Assembly: GCA_958448515.1 (NCBI GenBank)
Contig: CAUDEF010000009.1
Coordinates: 1 to 64,000, forward strand
DNA: 64,000 nt
Direction of reading: 5' to 3'
From: an uncultured Phascolarctobacterium sp.
Lineage (GTDB): Bacteria > Bacillota > Negativicutes > Acidaminococcales > Acidaminococcaceae
In this document: in pieces, positions 9,736 through 18,923 of the stretch
How the letters are laid out: the number at the start of each line of letters is the position of its first letter
Position numbering within the stretch: position 1 is the first letter of the stretch
Translations under genes and position numbers: made by a program
The notes under the pieces: model-generated
The model's input: only the letters and a program-made list of their open reading frames with translations
What the model was told of the DNA's origin: nothing
Databases searched by the model: none

Positions 9736-10110
9736 ATGAAAAATATTAATGAACCAAACGAATTACAAATAATTTATTATAACAACAATACGGAGCAAGA
9801 AAAGCTTCAAAACAAATATAAGTCCAAAAATCATAAAGCTACCAGACGCTTAAACCTAAGAATAAGTGAAGAAGATTATAATTATATTAAAAATAAAAGT
9901 GCAGCATTAGGTATGCGCAAAGGCGAATTTCTGATCTATGGAGCCAAGCAGCTCAATACTGAAAAGAATAACCGCGCTATAATACATACGCTAGTAAAAA
10001 TTGATGAACTCGTTAATAAACTGCCTGCTGAAGAAAAAAATAAAATCAGACCGTTAGTTAATGAACTAAAGGACAATTTTTATGGCAGCTTTAACGGAGG
10101 TAATCTCTAA
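9736..10110 (+). CDS. Relaxosome accessory protein, MobC-like
   Basis: This 124-residue protein has a ribbon-helix-helix-like segment (RRLNLRISEEDYNYIKNKSAALGMRKGEFLIYG), then a helical tail. Such proteins bind near oriT and help the relaxase load. The ATG follows AAAGGAG. Its stop overlaps the next start as TAATG, so the two genes are translationally coupled, which strongly supports the mobilization role. The symbol is withheld because the match is by pattern only. Confidence 0.75.
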   Translation: MKNINEPNELQIIYYNNNTEQEKLQNKYKSKNHKATRRLNLRISEEDYNYIKNKSAALGMRKGEFLIYGAKQLNTEKNNRAIIHTLVKIDELVNKLPAEEKNKIRPLVNELKDNFYGSFNGGNL

Positions 10111-10595
10111 TGGCAACTTTAACAATTTACAGCGACCATAGCCGAACCCTTGATGGTATCATAAAATACATTGCCAGTAACGAAGATCACAATAATGCTG
10201 TTTGTCATTATTCTGCAAATGGCGTAGACCCCTGTAGAGCTGCTCGCGATATGCTTGGTGTAAAAAATTGCTATGGTAAATTAAAAGGTACTGAGTATTT
10301 ACAGATTATAGTATCTTTAGGTGAAGAAGAATATGAATCGCCAGAGGATCTTTCGCGCTTTATACAGGCTATGACTTCCATAGCAGATATGATGTTTGTA
10401 AGATATTCGTGCCAAATAGCGTGGGCAATTCACGGGAATACTGATAACATTCATGCCCATTTTATACTAAACACAGTCAACTATATGAATGGCAGCAAAT
10501 TCCAGATTCGTAAAGAGGAGCTGTATAATCTCAAAGTGATTGTAAGCAGTATTCTTGCTGAATATGGTTTTAGTGAGATTTTAATGTATAAATAA
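10110..10595 (+). CDS. Short relaxase/mobilization nuclease domain protein
   Basis: This 161-residue protein is a relaxase catalytic domain of the MobA/VirD2 type: an N-terminal segment with tyrosine (GIIKYI) and the histidine motif HGNTDNIHAHFILNTVN near residue 110. It would nick one strand at oriT and stay bound to the 5' end. Typical relaxases have several hundred residues with a helicase, primase or unknown C-terminal part; this one stops soon after the histidine motif. It may be a naturally minimal relaxase or a truncated one. The start codon overlaps the upstream stop. Confidence 0.8.
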   Translation: MATLTIYSDHSRTLDGIIKYIASNEDHNNAVCHYSANGVDPCRAARDMLGVKNCYGKLKGTEYLQIIVSLGEEEYESPEDLSRFIQAMTSIADMMFVRYSCQIAWAIHGNTDNIHAHFILNTVNYMNGSKFQIRKEELYNLKVIVSSILAEYGFSEILMYK

Positions 10596-10605
10596 GAAAA
10601 ATAAA

Positions 10606-10635
10606 AACCCACATCGGAGGAATCTGATGTGGGTT
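10606..10635. terminator. Terminator between relaxase and orphan gene
   Basis: A 10-bp stem (10606-10615 and 10626-10635) lies between two convergent genes and is A-flanked on the left. It is best suited to ending the minus-strand transcript. Confidence 0.65.
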
Positions 10636-10655
10636 CAGTATTGATAGTCCAATAT

Positions 10656-12575
10656 TTACACGTTTTTCGCGTGTTTAGCAGGAGAATATTTAAAATAGAG
10701 ATCATACAAAAAGTCTGCAAAATCATTAAGTGACATGATTGAACTGTTGGAGGTCTCACCTTTGTCGCATAGGCTGTTAGCAATATCAATTATATCATTT
10801 TTACTTTTTATAATGATACCTGCTACATAACTTGCATTACTGTCCTTTGCAAGAACCGCCTCTTCATCATAGCCATTTTGTAAATCTCTGTTTCTGACAG
10901 CATTATTCTTTGCTTTTACTATATGAGCTTCTATCTTATAGTTACTTAATAAATTTTCGTCAATTTTTATAGTGCCACTATTTCTTGGACTTAATGTTGT
11001 ACAGAATATTTTATAGGCTGATTCTAAAGTAATTTTTGCCGTAGCATTTGTAGCATCAGGTTTAGTATCAGGTTCGACTGGAACTAAAGTGCAGCAATTA
11101 TTAATGAATAATTCAAATAAATCAGTAGGTTTCGATGAAAAATTTTCCTTACAGGAAGGCTTTTGCTTTAGAAGTAAGTCTAGTCCGTATTTTCCTATAA
11201 TTTGTAAAATAAAAACTATTTCAGCTGTATCAAAAGTTTCACAACAGTCAAAAATATACTGATGTATATCAATCTGATCAGATAAGTTAAAATAAGAATA
11301 TTTTTCCTCAGAAAGGGAGAAATTTTTTAGTTCATCAACATCTTCTATTATGAATATATTATAATCGCTGGCTCTATACTCCTGCTTTCCTAAAACATCA
11401 TTATACCCGTAAATAACAGTACCATCAGCTATTTTTTCTAGTTGAGTAAGATTATATTTGTCTGCGTTATTTATGTTTGTGCATACATTTAAAATGTGTC
11501 CGTCAAACGAATCTTCAATAAATTTACCTATGTTTTTTTCATCGCAAAGTTCAGCCAAACCGTATTCTGTATATATGCATCCATAACTCAGACCATCGCT
11601 GCTGAATAATCTTGTGCAGTCCACAGCTTCTGGATTATTCAAAGGATTATACGATGTCATATTCTTGTAGATATCAAAATAATGTTTGGGTAAGAAAAGC
11701 CCGCGGAAGAATTGTTTAACAAAATATTTATTACTGGTTTTTATAATTGAAATTCTGTTTTTATCTATATTAAGATACTTACAAACTTTTTTGGTTAACA
11801 ATATTTTAGTTATTGTTTTGGCTAATTCATCTAATTTTGAAATATTGCCTTCAGTTAATGTATGCAGAATTTTTACGATACGTGCTGTTAATGTTATTGA
11901 TCGTGTGTTTCTGAAACCTTTCTGATAATTACTTATTGCATCAGTAAGATAATATGAATCCAAACCCATTAACTGATGGATTTTTGTCATTTCAGAGTTG
12001 TTGGACATTAAAGTATTTATACTTGTATTTTGATAATTTATCAGAAGTATATAATCAGCTATGCTCAAAATACTGTATAAAATGCTTATGCTAGGAATCT
12101 TTTTTATATTAGGAATTGTGGATAGATTATTCTGCCATTTTTGCAGAGTATAGCCCATTACAATAGGTAAGTTATCATCAGGTAATGGAAATGTCGGCAA
12201 TGTCTTTAAGAGTGGCAAAATTTTTCTATTATCAGTTGCAATATATTTGTTGTACGCTGGATTAAACAAGATAATAGTATTGCCATTATATTTATAGATG
12301 ATAGTTTTATAGTCTGGAAATGAATTGATAAATTTTTCTAGGCAAGTATTGCTATTAAAATTATAGCAAGTCGATGGGTTTGTGTTGGGATAACAAAGCT
12401 CTTGTGATTTTATAATATTGCAATAGTATTGCTTGGCAGCAATCTCCGCAAAATTGTTTCTAATCGTTTTTTGAAGCTTACTTACAGAACTGGCTGCTAG
12501 CTTCTCAAGGTCTATATTTTTTAAGTGGTATTCTTTTAAATCAGCTTTTAGTTTATCTTTAGAAAAATGTCGCAT
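10656..12575 (-). CDS. Orphan 639-residue protein of the island
   Basis: The product was not recognised. GGGGAGG lies 7 bases upstream of the ATG at 12575; an in-frame TTG further up falls on that site and is unlikely. The protein is Lys/Asn/Ile-rich with no signal peptide, no clear transmembrane segment and no Walker box. It has scattered cysteines, including CC pairs near the middle and end, and a Thr/Pro/Asp-rich linker (VPVEPDTKPDATNATAK) near residue 515. The part after the linker may be a separate domain. It sits between the relaxase and the integrase, converging with the relaxase, so it is probably cargo of the mobile element. A role in mobility or defence is equally possible. Confidence 0.6.
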   Translation of the reverse strand: MRHFSKDKLKADLKEYHLKNIDLEKLAASSVSKLQKTIRNNFAEIAAKQYYCNIIKSQELCYPNTNPSTCYNFNSNTCLEKFINSFPDYKTIIYKYNGNTIILFNPAYNKYIATDNRKILPLLKTLPTFPLPDDNLPIVMGYTLQKWQNNLSTIPNIKKIPSISILYSILSIADYILLINYQNTSINTLMSNNSEMTKIHQLMGLDSYYLTDAISNYQKGFRNTRSITLTARIVKILHTLTEGNISKLDELAKTITKILLTKKVCKYLNIDKNRISIIKTSNKYFVKQFFRGLFLPKHYFDIYKNMTSYNPLNNPEAVDCTRLFSSDGLSYGCIYTEYGLAELCDEKNIGKFIEDSFDGHILNVCTNINNADKYNLTQLEKIADGTVIYGYNDVLGKQEYRASDYNIFIIEDVDELKNFSLSEEKYSYFNLSDQIDIHQYIFDCCETFDTAEIVFILQIIGKYGLDLLLKQKPSCKENFSSKPTDLFELFINNCCTLVPVEPDTKPDATNATAKITLESAYKIFCTTLSPRNSGTIKIDENLLSNYKIEAHIVKAKNNAVRNRDLQNGYDEEAVLAKDSNASYVAGIIIKSKNDIIDIANSLCDKGETSNSSIMSLNDFADFLYDLYFKYSPAKHAKNV

Positions 12576-12695
12576 AGTAATCCTCCCCAAATATACTTTA
12601 ATATTATTTTAGCATTACTGGTGAAAATATCAAAAAATAAGGTAAGTGTTCACACACTTACCTTAAATAATATAAAAATATATACATAATTGGAG

Positions 12696-13898
12696 TTAAT
12701 TTATTTTACGCATTTCTTCCAGTGCTTTTGTATATTTTTCGGATTCAATTTTACGTTGATCATATACATCGTGCAGATATATAGAAGTTGTAGAAATATT
12801 AGTGTGGCCAAGCATTGTTTGTACCATATTAAGTGGCATACCACTGGTCAATGCATAGGTAGCCGCCATGGCACGGATAGAATGTACCGCAATGCGTGGT
12901 AAATCATATTTTTCACACATACGGGATAACCAAAGATAAAATGCCTTGCCATCTAATGGAAGAGTTTCATTGTTTTCTGTTTTGGTAGATACAAAAACTA
13001 GATTATCTGCATTTCTTATATGGTTAATTTTGAAATGTTCTTTTAATTCTTTTTCGTACCTTTGAAAAAGTTTTTGAGTAAAATCATCAAAATATAAAAT
13101 TCGCTTTGAAGCTTTTGTTTTAGGTTTATCTAAAAATGGCTTCATACCGACTACATATTTCATTGCTTTTTCAATTTTGATGGTTTTGGCTTCCAGATTT
13201 ACGCAGTCCCAGGTTAGGCCTAGAATTTCTCCTCGTCTTGCCCCAGTAGTTAATGCAATATAAAAAATTAGCTTATTTCTAATAGAAGATAGGGTATAAG
13301 GCATATCTTCAAGGATAGTCAGAAATCTACTGAGTTCAGACTTGTTCCATATAGGATAATGTTCACTTTCTGCTTTTGGCAGCATATCCTTAGGAATTTC
13401 CTTGCAGGGATTGTTGGTCAGGTATTTCCATTCACAGGCTTTGTTAAAGAGCAGGTGTAATAGGCGGAAATGCTTTTCAATAGTAACTGATGATAGGCCG
13501 TTTTCATTACGCTGATCCAATCTTTTATTGGTCGATTCCAAATCAGACATAAAACGTAAAATGTGTTCATCTGTTATTTTACTTAGCTTTTTATTCCCGA
13601 ATTCGGGTAGTATTCTACCATCTAACATTTGCTGATAACGTTGCATTGTAATGGGACTGGTACGTTTGGAATGTCGTTGCTTCCAGTACTCTACAAACTC
13701 ACTGAATTTGATATCCTTATTGGTTGCAAGTCTACCAGTTACTTCCAGATAGAACATTGCTAACTGTTTTTCAGCATCTTTTTTAGTTTTAGCAAAAATG
13801 GTTTTTGTGAGTCTGCGCTGTTTGCCGTTTGAGTCATAGCCGCGTGAAACTCGCAATTGCCATTTGTTTTCACCTTTTTTAGATAATGAGCCAGCCAT
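12696..13898 (-). CDS. Tyrosine recombinase (integrase) of the island
   Basis: This 400-residue phage/ICE-type integrase has an AP2-like arm-binding N-terminus (KWQLRVSRGYDSNGKQRR), a SAM-like core-binding domain, and a catalytic domain. Visible catalytic residues are Arg in TGARRGEI (near 219), HSIR (near 338), LGHTNISTT, and Tyr in SIYLH (near 372). The start at 13898 is set by GGAGG 10 bases upstream. It is the last island gene before the tRNA-Arg gene, as expected for an element integrated in a tRNA 3' end. Confidence 0.95.
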   Translation of the reverse strand: MAGSLSKKGENKWQLRVSRGYDSNGKQRRLTKTIFAKTKKDAEKQLAMFYLEVTGRLATNKDIKFSEFVEYWKQRHSKRTSPITMQRYQQMLDGRILPEFGNKKLSKITDEHILRFMSDLESTNKRLDQRNENGLSSVTIEKHFRLLHLLFNKACEWKYLTNNPCKEIPKDMLPKAESEHYPIWNKSELSRFLTILEDMPYTLSSIRNKLIFYIALTTGARRGEILGLTWDCVNLEAKTIKIEKAMKYVVGMKPFLDKPKTKASKRILYFDDFTQKLFQRYEKELKEHFKINHIRNADNLVFVSTKTENNETLPLDGKAFYLWLSRMCEKYDLPRIAVHSIRAMAATYALTSGMPLNMVQTMLGHTNISTTSIYLHDVYDQRKIESEKYTKALEEMRKIN

Positions 13899-14323
13899 AG
13901 CAATAACCTCCAAAATCAAAGATGTAGTTAGGTTTTGTAACTGTATCTTTGTTATTGTTGTAGATAATTGCTGGAATAATATTACTTGATACAGCAACTA
14001 TCATTGTTTACCGTTACCGGTTTAACTTATTGTTAATTGCTATTTACTTTTTAAAATTAACGCTAATTAACGTCCATTAGCATATATAAAATGAAGAAAT
14101 TGATGATTTTCAGGCGCATGGACGGAAAACGCTACCATACGATTAAAAATAGTATTTTTGTAGCATCTACACTTCTCATTACACTTGTACTACATACACT
14201 GAAAACACGGGGATTTTATAAGAATATATGCTTGAAAACACCGTGTTAGAGAAATACTACACTTCTTTACACTAAAGTTATGGGAGGGAAGTGTAGAGTG
14301 GTGTAAAATAAGGTTTCAACAAA

Positions 14324-14355
14324 AAACGCCAGAACCATGATGGATTCTGGCGTTT
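14324..14355. terminator. Hairpin, possible terminator, upstream of the integrase
   Basis: The 11-bp arms at 14324-14334 and 14345-14355, with a secondary CCA/TGG pairing inside, form a strong hairpin. It is A-rich on its left side, so on the minus strand it would be followed by T residues. Confidence 0.55.
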
Positions 14356-14407
14356 CAGGGATACCTAAAAATATTTTTTTCAAATAAGGTAAAAATAAGG
14401 CATAAAG

Positions 14408-14445
14408 GTACAAAAAAAGCCGATTCTCAAAATCTGAGAATCGGC
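14408..14445 (-). terminator. Intrinsic terminator of the tRNA cluster
   Basis: An 11-bp perfect stem (14419-14429 and 14435-14445) lies just beyond the tRNA-Arg 3' end. On the minus strand it is followed by a run of seven T. Confidence 0.9.
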
Positions 14446-14453
14446 ATAAATGC

Positions 14454-14530
<77 letters not shown>

Positions 14531-14537
14531 ATATTAG

Positions 14538-14611
14538 TGGAGCGGGCGATGGGAATCGAACCCACAACATCAGCTTGGAAGGCTGAGGTTTTACCACTAA
14601 ACTACACCCGC
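14538..14611 (-). tRNA. tRNA-Gly (TCC)
   Basis: The 74-nt cloverleaf has an encoded CCA, anticodon TCC and acceptor GCGGGTG. It is the middle gene of a three-tRNA cluster. Confidence 0.95.
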
Positions 14612-14644
14612 AATAAATTAGAGTACAATAACTCTCTTCGTATC

Positions 14645-14721
14645 TGGTCGGAGCGGCAGGATTCGAACCTGCGACCCCCTGCTCCCAAGGCAGGTGCTCT
14701 ACCAAACTGAGCCACGCCCCG
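14645..14721 (-). tRNA. tRNA-Pro (TGG)
   Basis: The 77-nt cloverleaf has an encoded CCA, anticodon TGG and acceptor CGGGGCG. It is the first gene of the Pro-Gly-Arg cluster. Confidence 0.95.
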
Positions 14722-14804
14722 AATACATAGGATATTATACAGGTTTACTTTATAAATGTCAACGCTTTTTCGAAAATATTTAAAAAGGTGAGTATAAGAT
14801 AAAT

Positions 14805-15506
14805 CTATCCACGTATTCTCATGCTTTTGATAATATTTTTAGTCTGGATATCTACTTGTTTTGAATCAATAATTTTTTGCAGCGCCATATTATATGTTTG
14901 CGGGTCAAAATATTCATTTTTTAAATAGTTCATCGTTTGGCAGGGATATTTTATAAAACATATTGATATAGCCCAGGCTACTGCCATTTTTACATAATAA
15001 TTTTCATTATTAATGCCTTTTAATTTTAAAATGACATCATTTATATATTCGTCATTAACATAGTATGTAAGCATCATAACCACGGCAAAGCGTATTTCGT
15101 AAGTATTTGATGAAGAAATATACTGTTGAATAAAGTCCCAGAAAAGAGAGGGATATTTTTTTGCTATTTTTAATTCTGAACATAAATTATCACATAAAGC
15201 CCAGTTGGTTATATATGGTAATTGCAAAGTAATATTTTTCATTACTGTTGCAGGATCTTTATCCAGATTTGCAATAATAAAATTTTTCAGTAAGATTTCT
15301 TCAAAATACATGTGCTTGCATTGCTGTAAGTATAAAAGAGGGTCCTCTTTTAAAATTTGTTTTGATAACTTTCTTAAAAGCAGTATACGTACACCTATGA
15401 TATTGTCACAATCTGGAATAATTTTGGAGAGAAACTTTTGATGAGAGTCTTCACTAAGTTCAAATAAAATTTGCTGAATACTATCAGCGTAATTTTGATC
15501 TTGCAT
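14805..15506 (-). CDS. DNA alkylation repair protein, AlkD-like
   Basis: This 233-residue all-helical HEAT-like protein matches AlkD-type glycosylase relatives: GVRILLLRKLSKQI, EEILLKNFIIANL, ITNWALCDNLC, EIRFAVVMMLTYY, and YYVKMAVAWAIS. AlkD proteins remove alkylated purines without base flipping. The ATG at 15506 follows AAGGACG. It diverges from the histidine operon, with about 240 bases between them. Confidence is high for the family; the substrate is not determined. Confidence 0.85.
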   Translation of the reverse strand: MQDQNYADSIQQILFELSEDSHQKFLSKIIPDCDNIIGVRILLLRKLSKQILKEDPLLYLQQCKHMYFEEILLKNFIIANLDKDPATVMKNITLQLPYITNWALCDNLCSELKIAKKYPSLFWDFIQQYISSSNTYEIRFAVVMMLTYYVNDEYINDVILKLKGINNENYYVKMAVAWAISICFIKYPCQTMNYLKNEYFDPQTYNMALQKIIDSKQVDIQTKNIIKSMRIRG

Positions 15507-15747
15507 TGATAAGCCACGTCCTTAATCAGTATGTATATACTATAAAACTAAATCAATTTTTCTTAATTATAAATAAAATTCTTATATTTTGAAAGCTGTA
15601 AATATTCTGATAAAAATTTATTTGTAAAAATCTTTACATAGTATGAATGGAAAAATATTAAAACAAATAAATGTGAAGAAAAAGCTTGCTTTATTAAAAT
15701 AAAGTGATAAAGTAATAAATGAATAAAAACTACTTGGGGTGAACTTT

Positions 15748-16914
15748 GTGATAAGAAAGGTATACGAAATTCCTTATGGAACAAAAGACATTTTGCCAGG
15801 CGAAATGAAAGTAAGGCGTACCATAGAAAACAATATTTTAGCTGTTTTTGAAAAATGGGGTTATGAAGAGGTAAAAACTCCAAGTTTTGAGTATGCAGAT
15901 ATATTTAAGCTGGCAAATAAAGAAAGTGATTTTCAGTTTTTTGACAGAAATAATAATCTTCTGGCTTTGCGTAATGATATGACAGCTCCTATTGCGCGGA
16001 TAGTTGCTAATCGCCTGCAGGGAGGCAATAAGATAAAAAGGTTATGTTATATTTCTAACTTGTACAGATATGAAAGTATTCAGGCTGGACGTCAGTGTGA
16101 ATTTGAACAGGCTGGTGTGGAATTGTTTGGAGCTGGCGGTGCAGCTGCAGATGCAGAGATAATTGCTTTGGCAGGAAAATGCCTGCAGCGTGCGGGATTG
16201 CAAAAATTTTCCATAAGTATAGGTCATATTGGCTTTATTAATGGAGTTGCCGAAGAAACAGGCTTAAATGATGAACAGATTGCGGTGCTGAAAGGCTGTC
16301 TGCGCAGACATGATGCTGTTGGTATTCAGGAGCTTGCGGAAACATTTTCCGGTATTGATATAAAAAAACAGGATGTTTTACGCAGATTGTTGTTTTTGCA
16401 GGGTGATATAGGTCTTATTGCAGAACTGGAAGAAATATTTACCGGAGATACAACAAAACAGGCTTTAGCAGAGCTGAAAAAAATTTATCAGCTTGTTACA
16501 GCGTACGGTCTTGCGGATTGTATAAAATTTGATTTGGGTTTAAACCGTTCACTTGATTATTATACAGGCATGCTTTTTGAAATATATTTGCCGGGAATCG
16601 GATTTTCAGTTGCCGGTGGCGGAAGATACGATAAAATGATGGATAATTTTAATATCAGCTGTCCGGCGACTGGTTTTGCGCTGGGAATTGACAGAATTAT
16701 GCTCGCTCTGGCTAAACAAAAAGAAATAGAATGTCACAGCAAATGGGATGTTTTTGTTGCTTACAGCGAAGGAAGTATTGAAACTGCCATAAAAAAAGCA
16801 GAGGGTTTAAGATCAGAGGGAAAAAGCGTACGTATGGCAGTTGAGCCAATGAATTTAGAAACTGCAGCTGTGGAGGCAGAAAAAAATTCCTGCAGCTGTC
16901 TGGTATATGTTTAG
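15748..16914 (+). CDS. hisZ: ATP phosphoribosyltransferase regulatory subunit HisZ
   Basis: HisZ is a class II HisRS-like protein without synthetase activity. It joins short-form HisG to make the active first enzyme of histidine synthesis and to sense histidine. YGTKDILPGE is near the start, then LRNDMTAPIAR, QAGVELFGA, and AGGGRYD. It has 388 residues. The GTG at 15748 is preferred because GGGGTGA lies 6-7 bases upstream; a GTG nine bases earlier overlaps that site. It opens the nine-gene his operon, and its stop is 11 bases from hisG. Confidence 0.93.
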   Translation: MIRKVYEIPYGTKDILPGEMKVRRTIENNILAVFEKWGYEEVKTPSFEYADIFKLANKESDFQFFDRNNNLLALRNDMTAPIARIVANRLQGGNKIKRLCYISNLYRYESIQAGRQCEFEQAGVELFGAGGAAADAEIIALAGKCLQRAGLQKFSISIGHIGFINGVAEETGLNDEQIAVLKGCLRRHDAVGIQELAETFSGIDIKKQDVLRRLLFLQGDIGLIAELEEIFTGDTTKQALAELKKIYQLVTAYGLADCIKFDLGLNRSLDYYTGMLFEIYLPGIGFSVAGGGRYDKMMDNFNISCPATGFALGIDRIMLALAKQKEIECHSKWDVFVAYSEGSIETAIKKAEGLRSEGKSVRMAVEPMNLETAAVEAEKNSCSCLVYV

Positions 16915-16925
16915 GAGGATTTACT

Positions 16926-17570
16926 GTGGATGATTATATAACTATAGCACTGCCGAAAGGCAAGCTGTTTAATAAATCAGTAAAATTATTAGAAAAAGTC
17001 GGTTACAGTGCAGATAATGTTTCGGAGGATTCTCGTAAGCTGGTATTATCTAATGAAGAAACAAAAGTAAGATTTATTATAGCAAAGACTGTGGATGTTC
17101 CCACCTATGTTGAATATGGTGCAGCTGATATAGGAATTGTAGGCAAGGATGTGCTTTTAGAAGAAGGCAAGGATATTGTAGAGCTGTTTGATCTTGGCTT
17201 TGGAAAATGCAGGCTGATGCTGGCAGTGCCTCAGGAGAAACGTTTAGCTGATTTAAAGGACTATGCACATTTGCGTGTTGCTACTAAGTATCCAAACTGT
17301 GCTAAACGTTATTTTGATAAGGTTGGTATTCAGACGGAAATTATAAAATTAAATGGTTCGATAGAGCTGGGACCGATTGTTGGGTTAAGTGAGCTGATTG
17401 TAGATATTGTAGAAACTGGTACTACTTTGAGAGAAAATAATCTTGTGGAGATAGATTCCGTTTTTACTGCTACGGCAAGGCTTATTGCTAATAAAGCAAG
17501 TTTCAAACTTAAATTTGACAGAATTTCAAAAATGACAGATGATTTAAAATTAATTTTAAAAGAGGGATAA
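16926..17570 (+). CDS. hisG: ATP phosphoribosyltransferase, short form (HisG)
   Basis: HisG catalyses the committed step, joining ATP and PRPP to give phosphoribosyl-ATP. It has 214 residues, the short type lacking the C-terminal regulatory domain, which is why HisZ is needed. Visible motifs are ALPKGKLF at the start and the PRPP-loop segment LIVDIVETGTTLRENNL near 160. The start is a GTG after TAGGAGG. Confidence 0.96.
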   Translation: MDDYITIALPKGKLFNKSVKLLEKVGYSADNVSEDSRKLVLSNEETKVRFIIAKTVDVPTYVEYGAADIGIVGKDVLLEEGKDIVELFDLGFGKCRLMLAVPQEKRLADLKDYAHLRVATKYPNCAKRYFDKVGIQTEIIKLNGSIELGPIVGLSELIVDIVETGTTLRENNLVEIDSVFTATARLIANKASFKLKFDRISKMTDDLKLILKEG

Positions 17571-17572
17571 AA

Positions 17573-18922
17573 ATGAATTATATAGATGCGAGAAATATTC
17601 AGGCAGAAGAAATTGCTGCATTGATGAGTAAAAAAGCTTTTGATGAATGTACACTGAGTGAAGGTGTACAGGCAGGTGTTACACGCATGTTTGGCAAACC
17701 TCTTACTGCTGCCGAGGTTGCAGAAACTATCGTAAATGATGTGCGCAAATATGGTGATGAAAAACTGTTCTATTACTCTGAACTTATTGACAGAGTTTCT
17801 TTAAATCCGCAAACAATAAAGGTTAGTGAAGAAGAGTTTAAAGAGGCAGAAGCAGTTGTTGATCAAAAAGTTGTAGAGGCCATTAAAAGAGCTATAAAAA
17901 ATGTTACAAGCTTTCACGAAGAGCAGGTTCCCAAAACCTGGCTTACAAACAGAGCCTACGGCGCAATGTTGGGACAGAAGGTTACTCCTTTGGATTCTGT
18001 AGGTATTTATGTTCCGGGCGGTACGGCGGCGTATCCGTCCTCAGTTATTATGAATGCCTGCCCTGCTAAAGTTGCAGGTGTAGAAAAAATCATTATGGCA
18101 GTACCTCCGGGAAAAGATGGCAAGGTTAATCCGTATGTTCTGGTAACTGCAAGGGAAATCGGTATCAGTGAAATTTATAAAATGGGCGGTGCTCAGGCTG
18201 TTGCAGCAATGGCATTTGGTACGGCAACAGTTCCCAAGGTAGAAAAAATTACCGGGCCTGGCAATATTTTTGTTACTTTGGCTAAAAAAGCAGTTTACGG
18301 GCACTGTGATATAGATATGCTTGCAGGACCAAGTGAGATTTTGATTTTGGCTGATGAAAGTGCTGATGCTGAATATCTGGCGGCAGATTTGCTCAGCCAG
18401 GCAGAGCATGACCCGCTGGCAAGTGCTATTTTAGTTACTGACAGTCAAAAGGTTGCTGAGAAAGTTTGTCAGGAATTAGAAGTTCAGTTAGCTAAATTGC
18501 CGAGACAGGAAATTGCGGCACTTTCTATGGCTAATCAGGGAAAAATAATTTTAGCAGATTCTATGGATACTGCAATTGAAATGGCTAACTTATCAGCTCC
18601 GGAGCACTTGGAGGTTATGACTAAAGAGCCTTTTGCTGTATTGCCTTATTTACGTAATGCAGGAGCAATTTTCCTCGGAGCATACTCACCTGAACCATTA
18701 GGTGACTATTATGCAGGCCCCAACCACATTTTACCTACAGGCGGTACAGCTAAATTTTATTCTGTATTAAATGTAGAAACTTTTATGAAAAAGACCAGTA
18801 TCATTGCTTATACAGAGCAGGCTTTAAGGAGTGCTGCAGATGATATTATTATGATGGCAGAAGCAGAAGGCCTGGGGGCACATGCCAATGCTATTCGCAA
18901 ACGCGTAGAAAGGAAGAACTAG
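17573..18922 (+). CDS. hisD: Histidinol dehydrogenase (HisD)
   Basis: HisD oxidises histidinol to histidine in two NAD-dependent steps, the last step of the pathway. It has 449 residues, near the usual length of 430-440. Signature stretches include YVPGGTAAYPSSVIMNACPAKVAGV, ITGPGNIFVTLAKK, AGPSEILI, SQAEHDPLA and GPNHILPTGG. The zinc ligands of the family fall in the last three. It starts 2 bases after hisG. Confidence 0.97.
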   Translation: MNYIDARNIQAEEIAALMSKKAFDECTLSEGVQAGVTRMFGKPLTAAEVAETIVNDVRKYGDEKLFYYSELIDRVSLNPQTIKVSEEEFKEAEAVVDQKVVEAIKRAIKNVTSFHEEQVPKTWLTNRAYGAMLGQKVTPLDSVGIYVPGGTAAYPSSVIMNACPAKVAGVEKIIMAVPPGKDGKVNPYVLVTAREIGISEIYKMGGAQAVAAMAFGTATVPKVEKITGPGNIFVTLAKKAVYGHCDIDMLAGPSEILILADESADAEYLAADLLSQAEHDPLASAILVTDSQKVAEKVCQELEVQLAKLPRQEIAALSMANQGKIILADSMDTAIEMANLSAPEHLEVMTKEPFAVLPYLRNAGAIFLGAYSPEPLGDYYAGPNHILPTGGTAKFYSVLNVETFMKKTSIIAYTEQALRSAADDIIMMAEAEGLGAHANAIRKRVERKN

Positions 18923-18923
18923 T

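Larger units (their letters stand above)
13899..14453. other. Non-coding integrase upstream region with arm-site-like repeats
   Basis: This 555-bp stretch between integrase and tRNA-Arg has no credible gene. It contains CTACACTTCT-TTACACT-type repeats: 14167-14185 with two extra bases, 14257-14273, and a shorter inverted copy (GAAGTGTAG) at 14288-14296. An inverted repeat GCTAAT/ATTAGC is at 14062-14081. Such repeats could be arm-type integrase sites. A hairpin at 14324-14355 and a terminator at 14419-14445 lie closer to the tRNA. Confidence 0.45.

Noticed and set aside
1..14450. Second copy of the tRNA-Arg 3' end as the other attachment site
   Set aside because: No stretch resembling the acceptor/T-arm of this tRNA was found in the island by eye.
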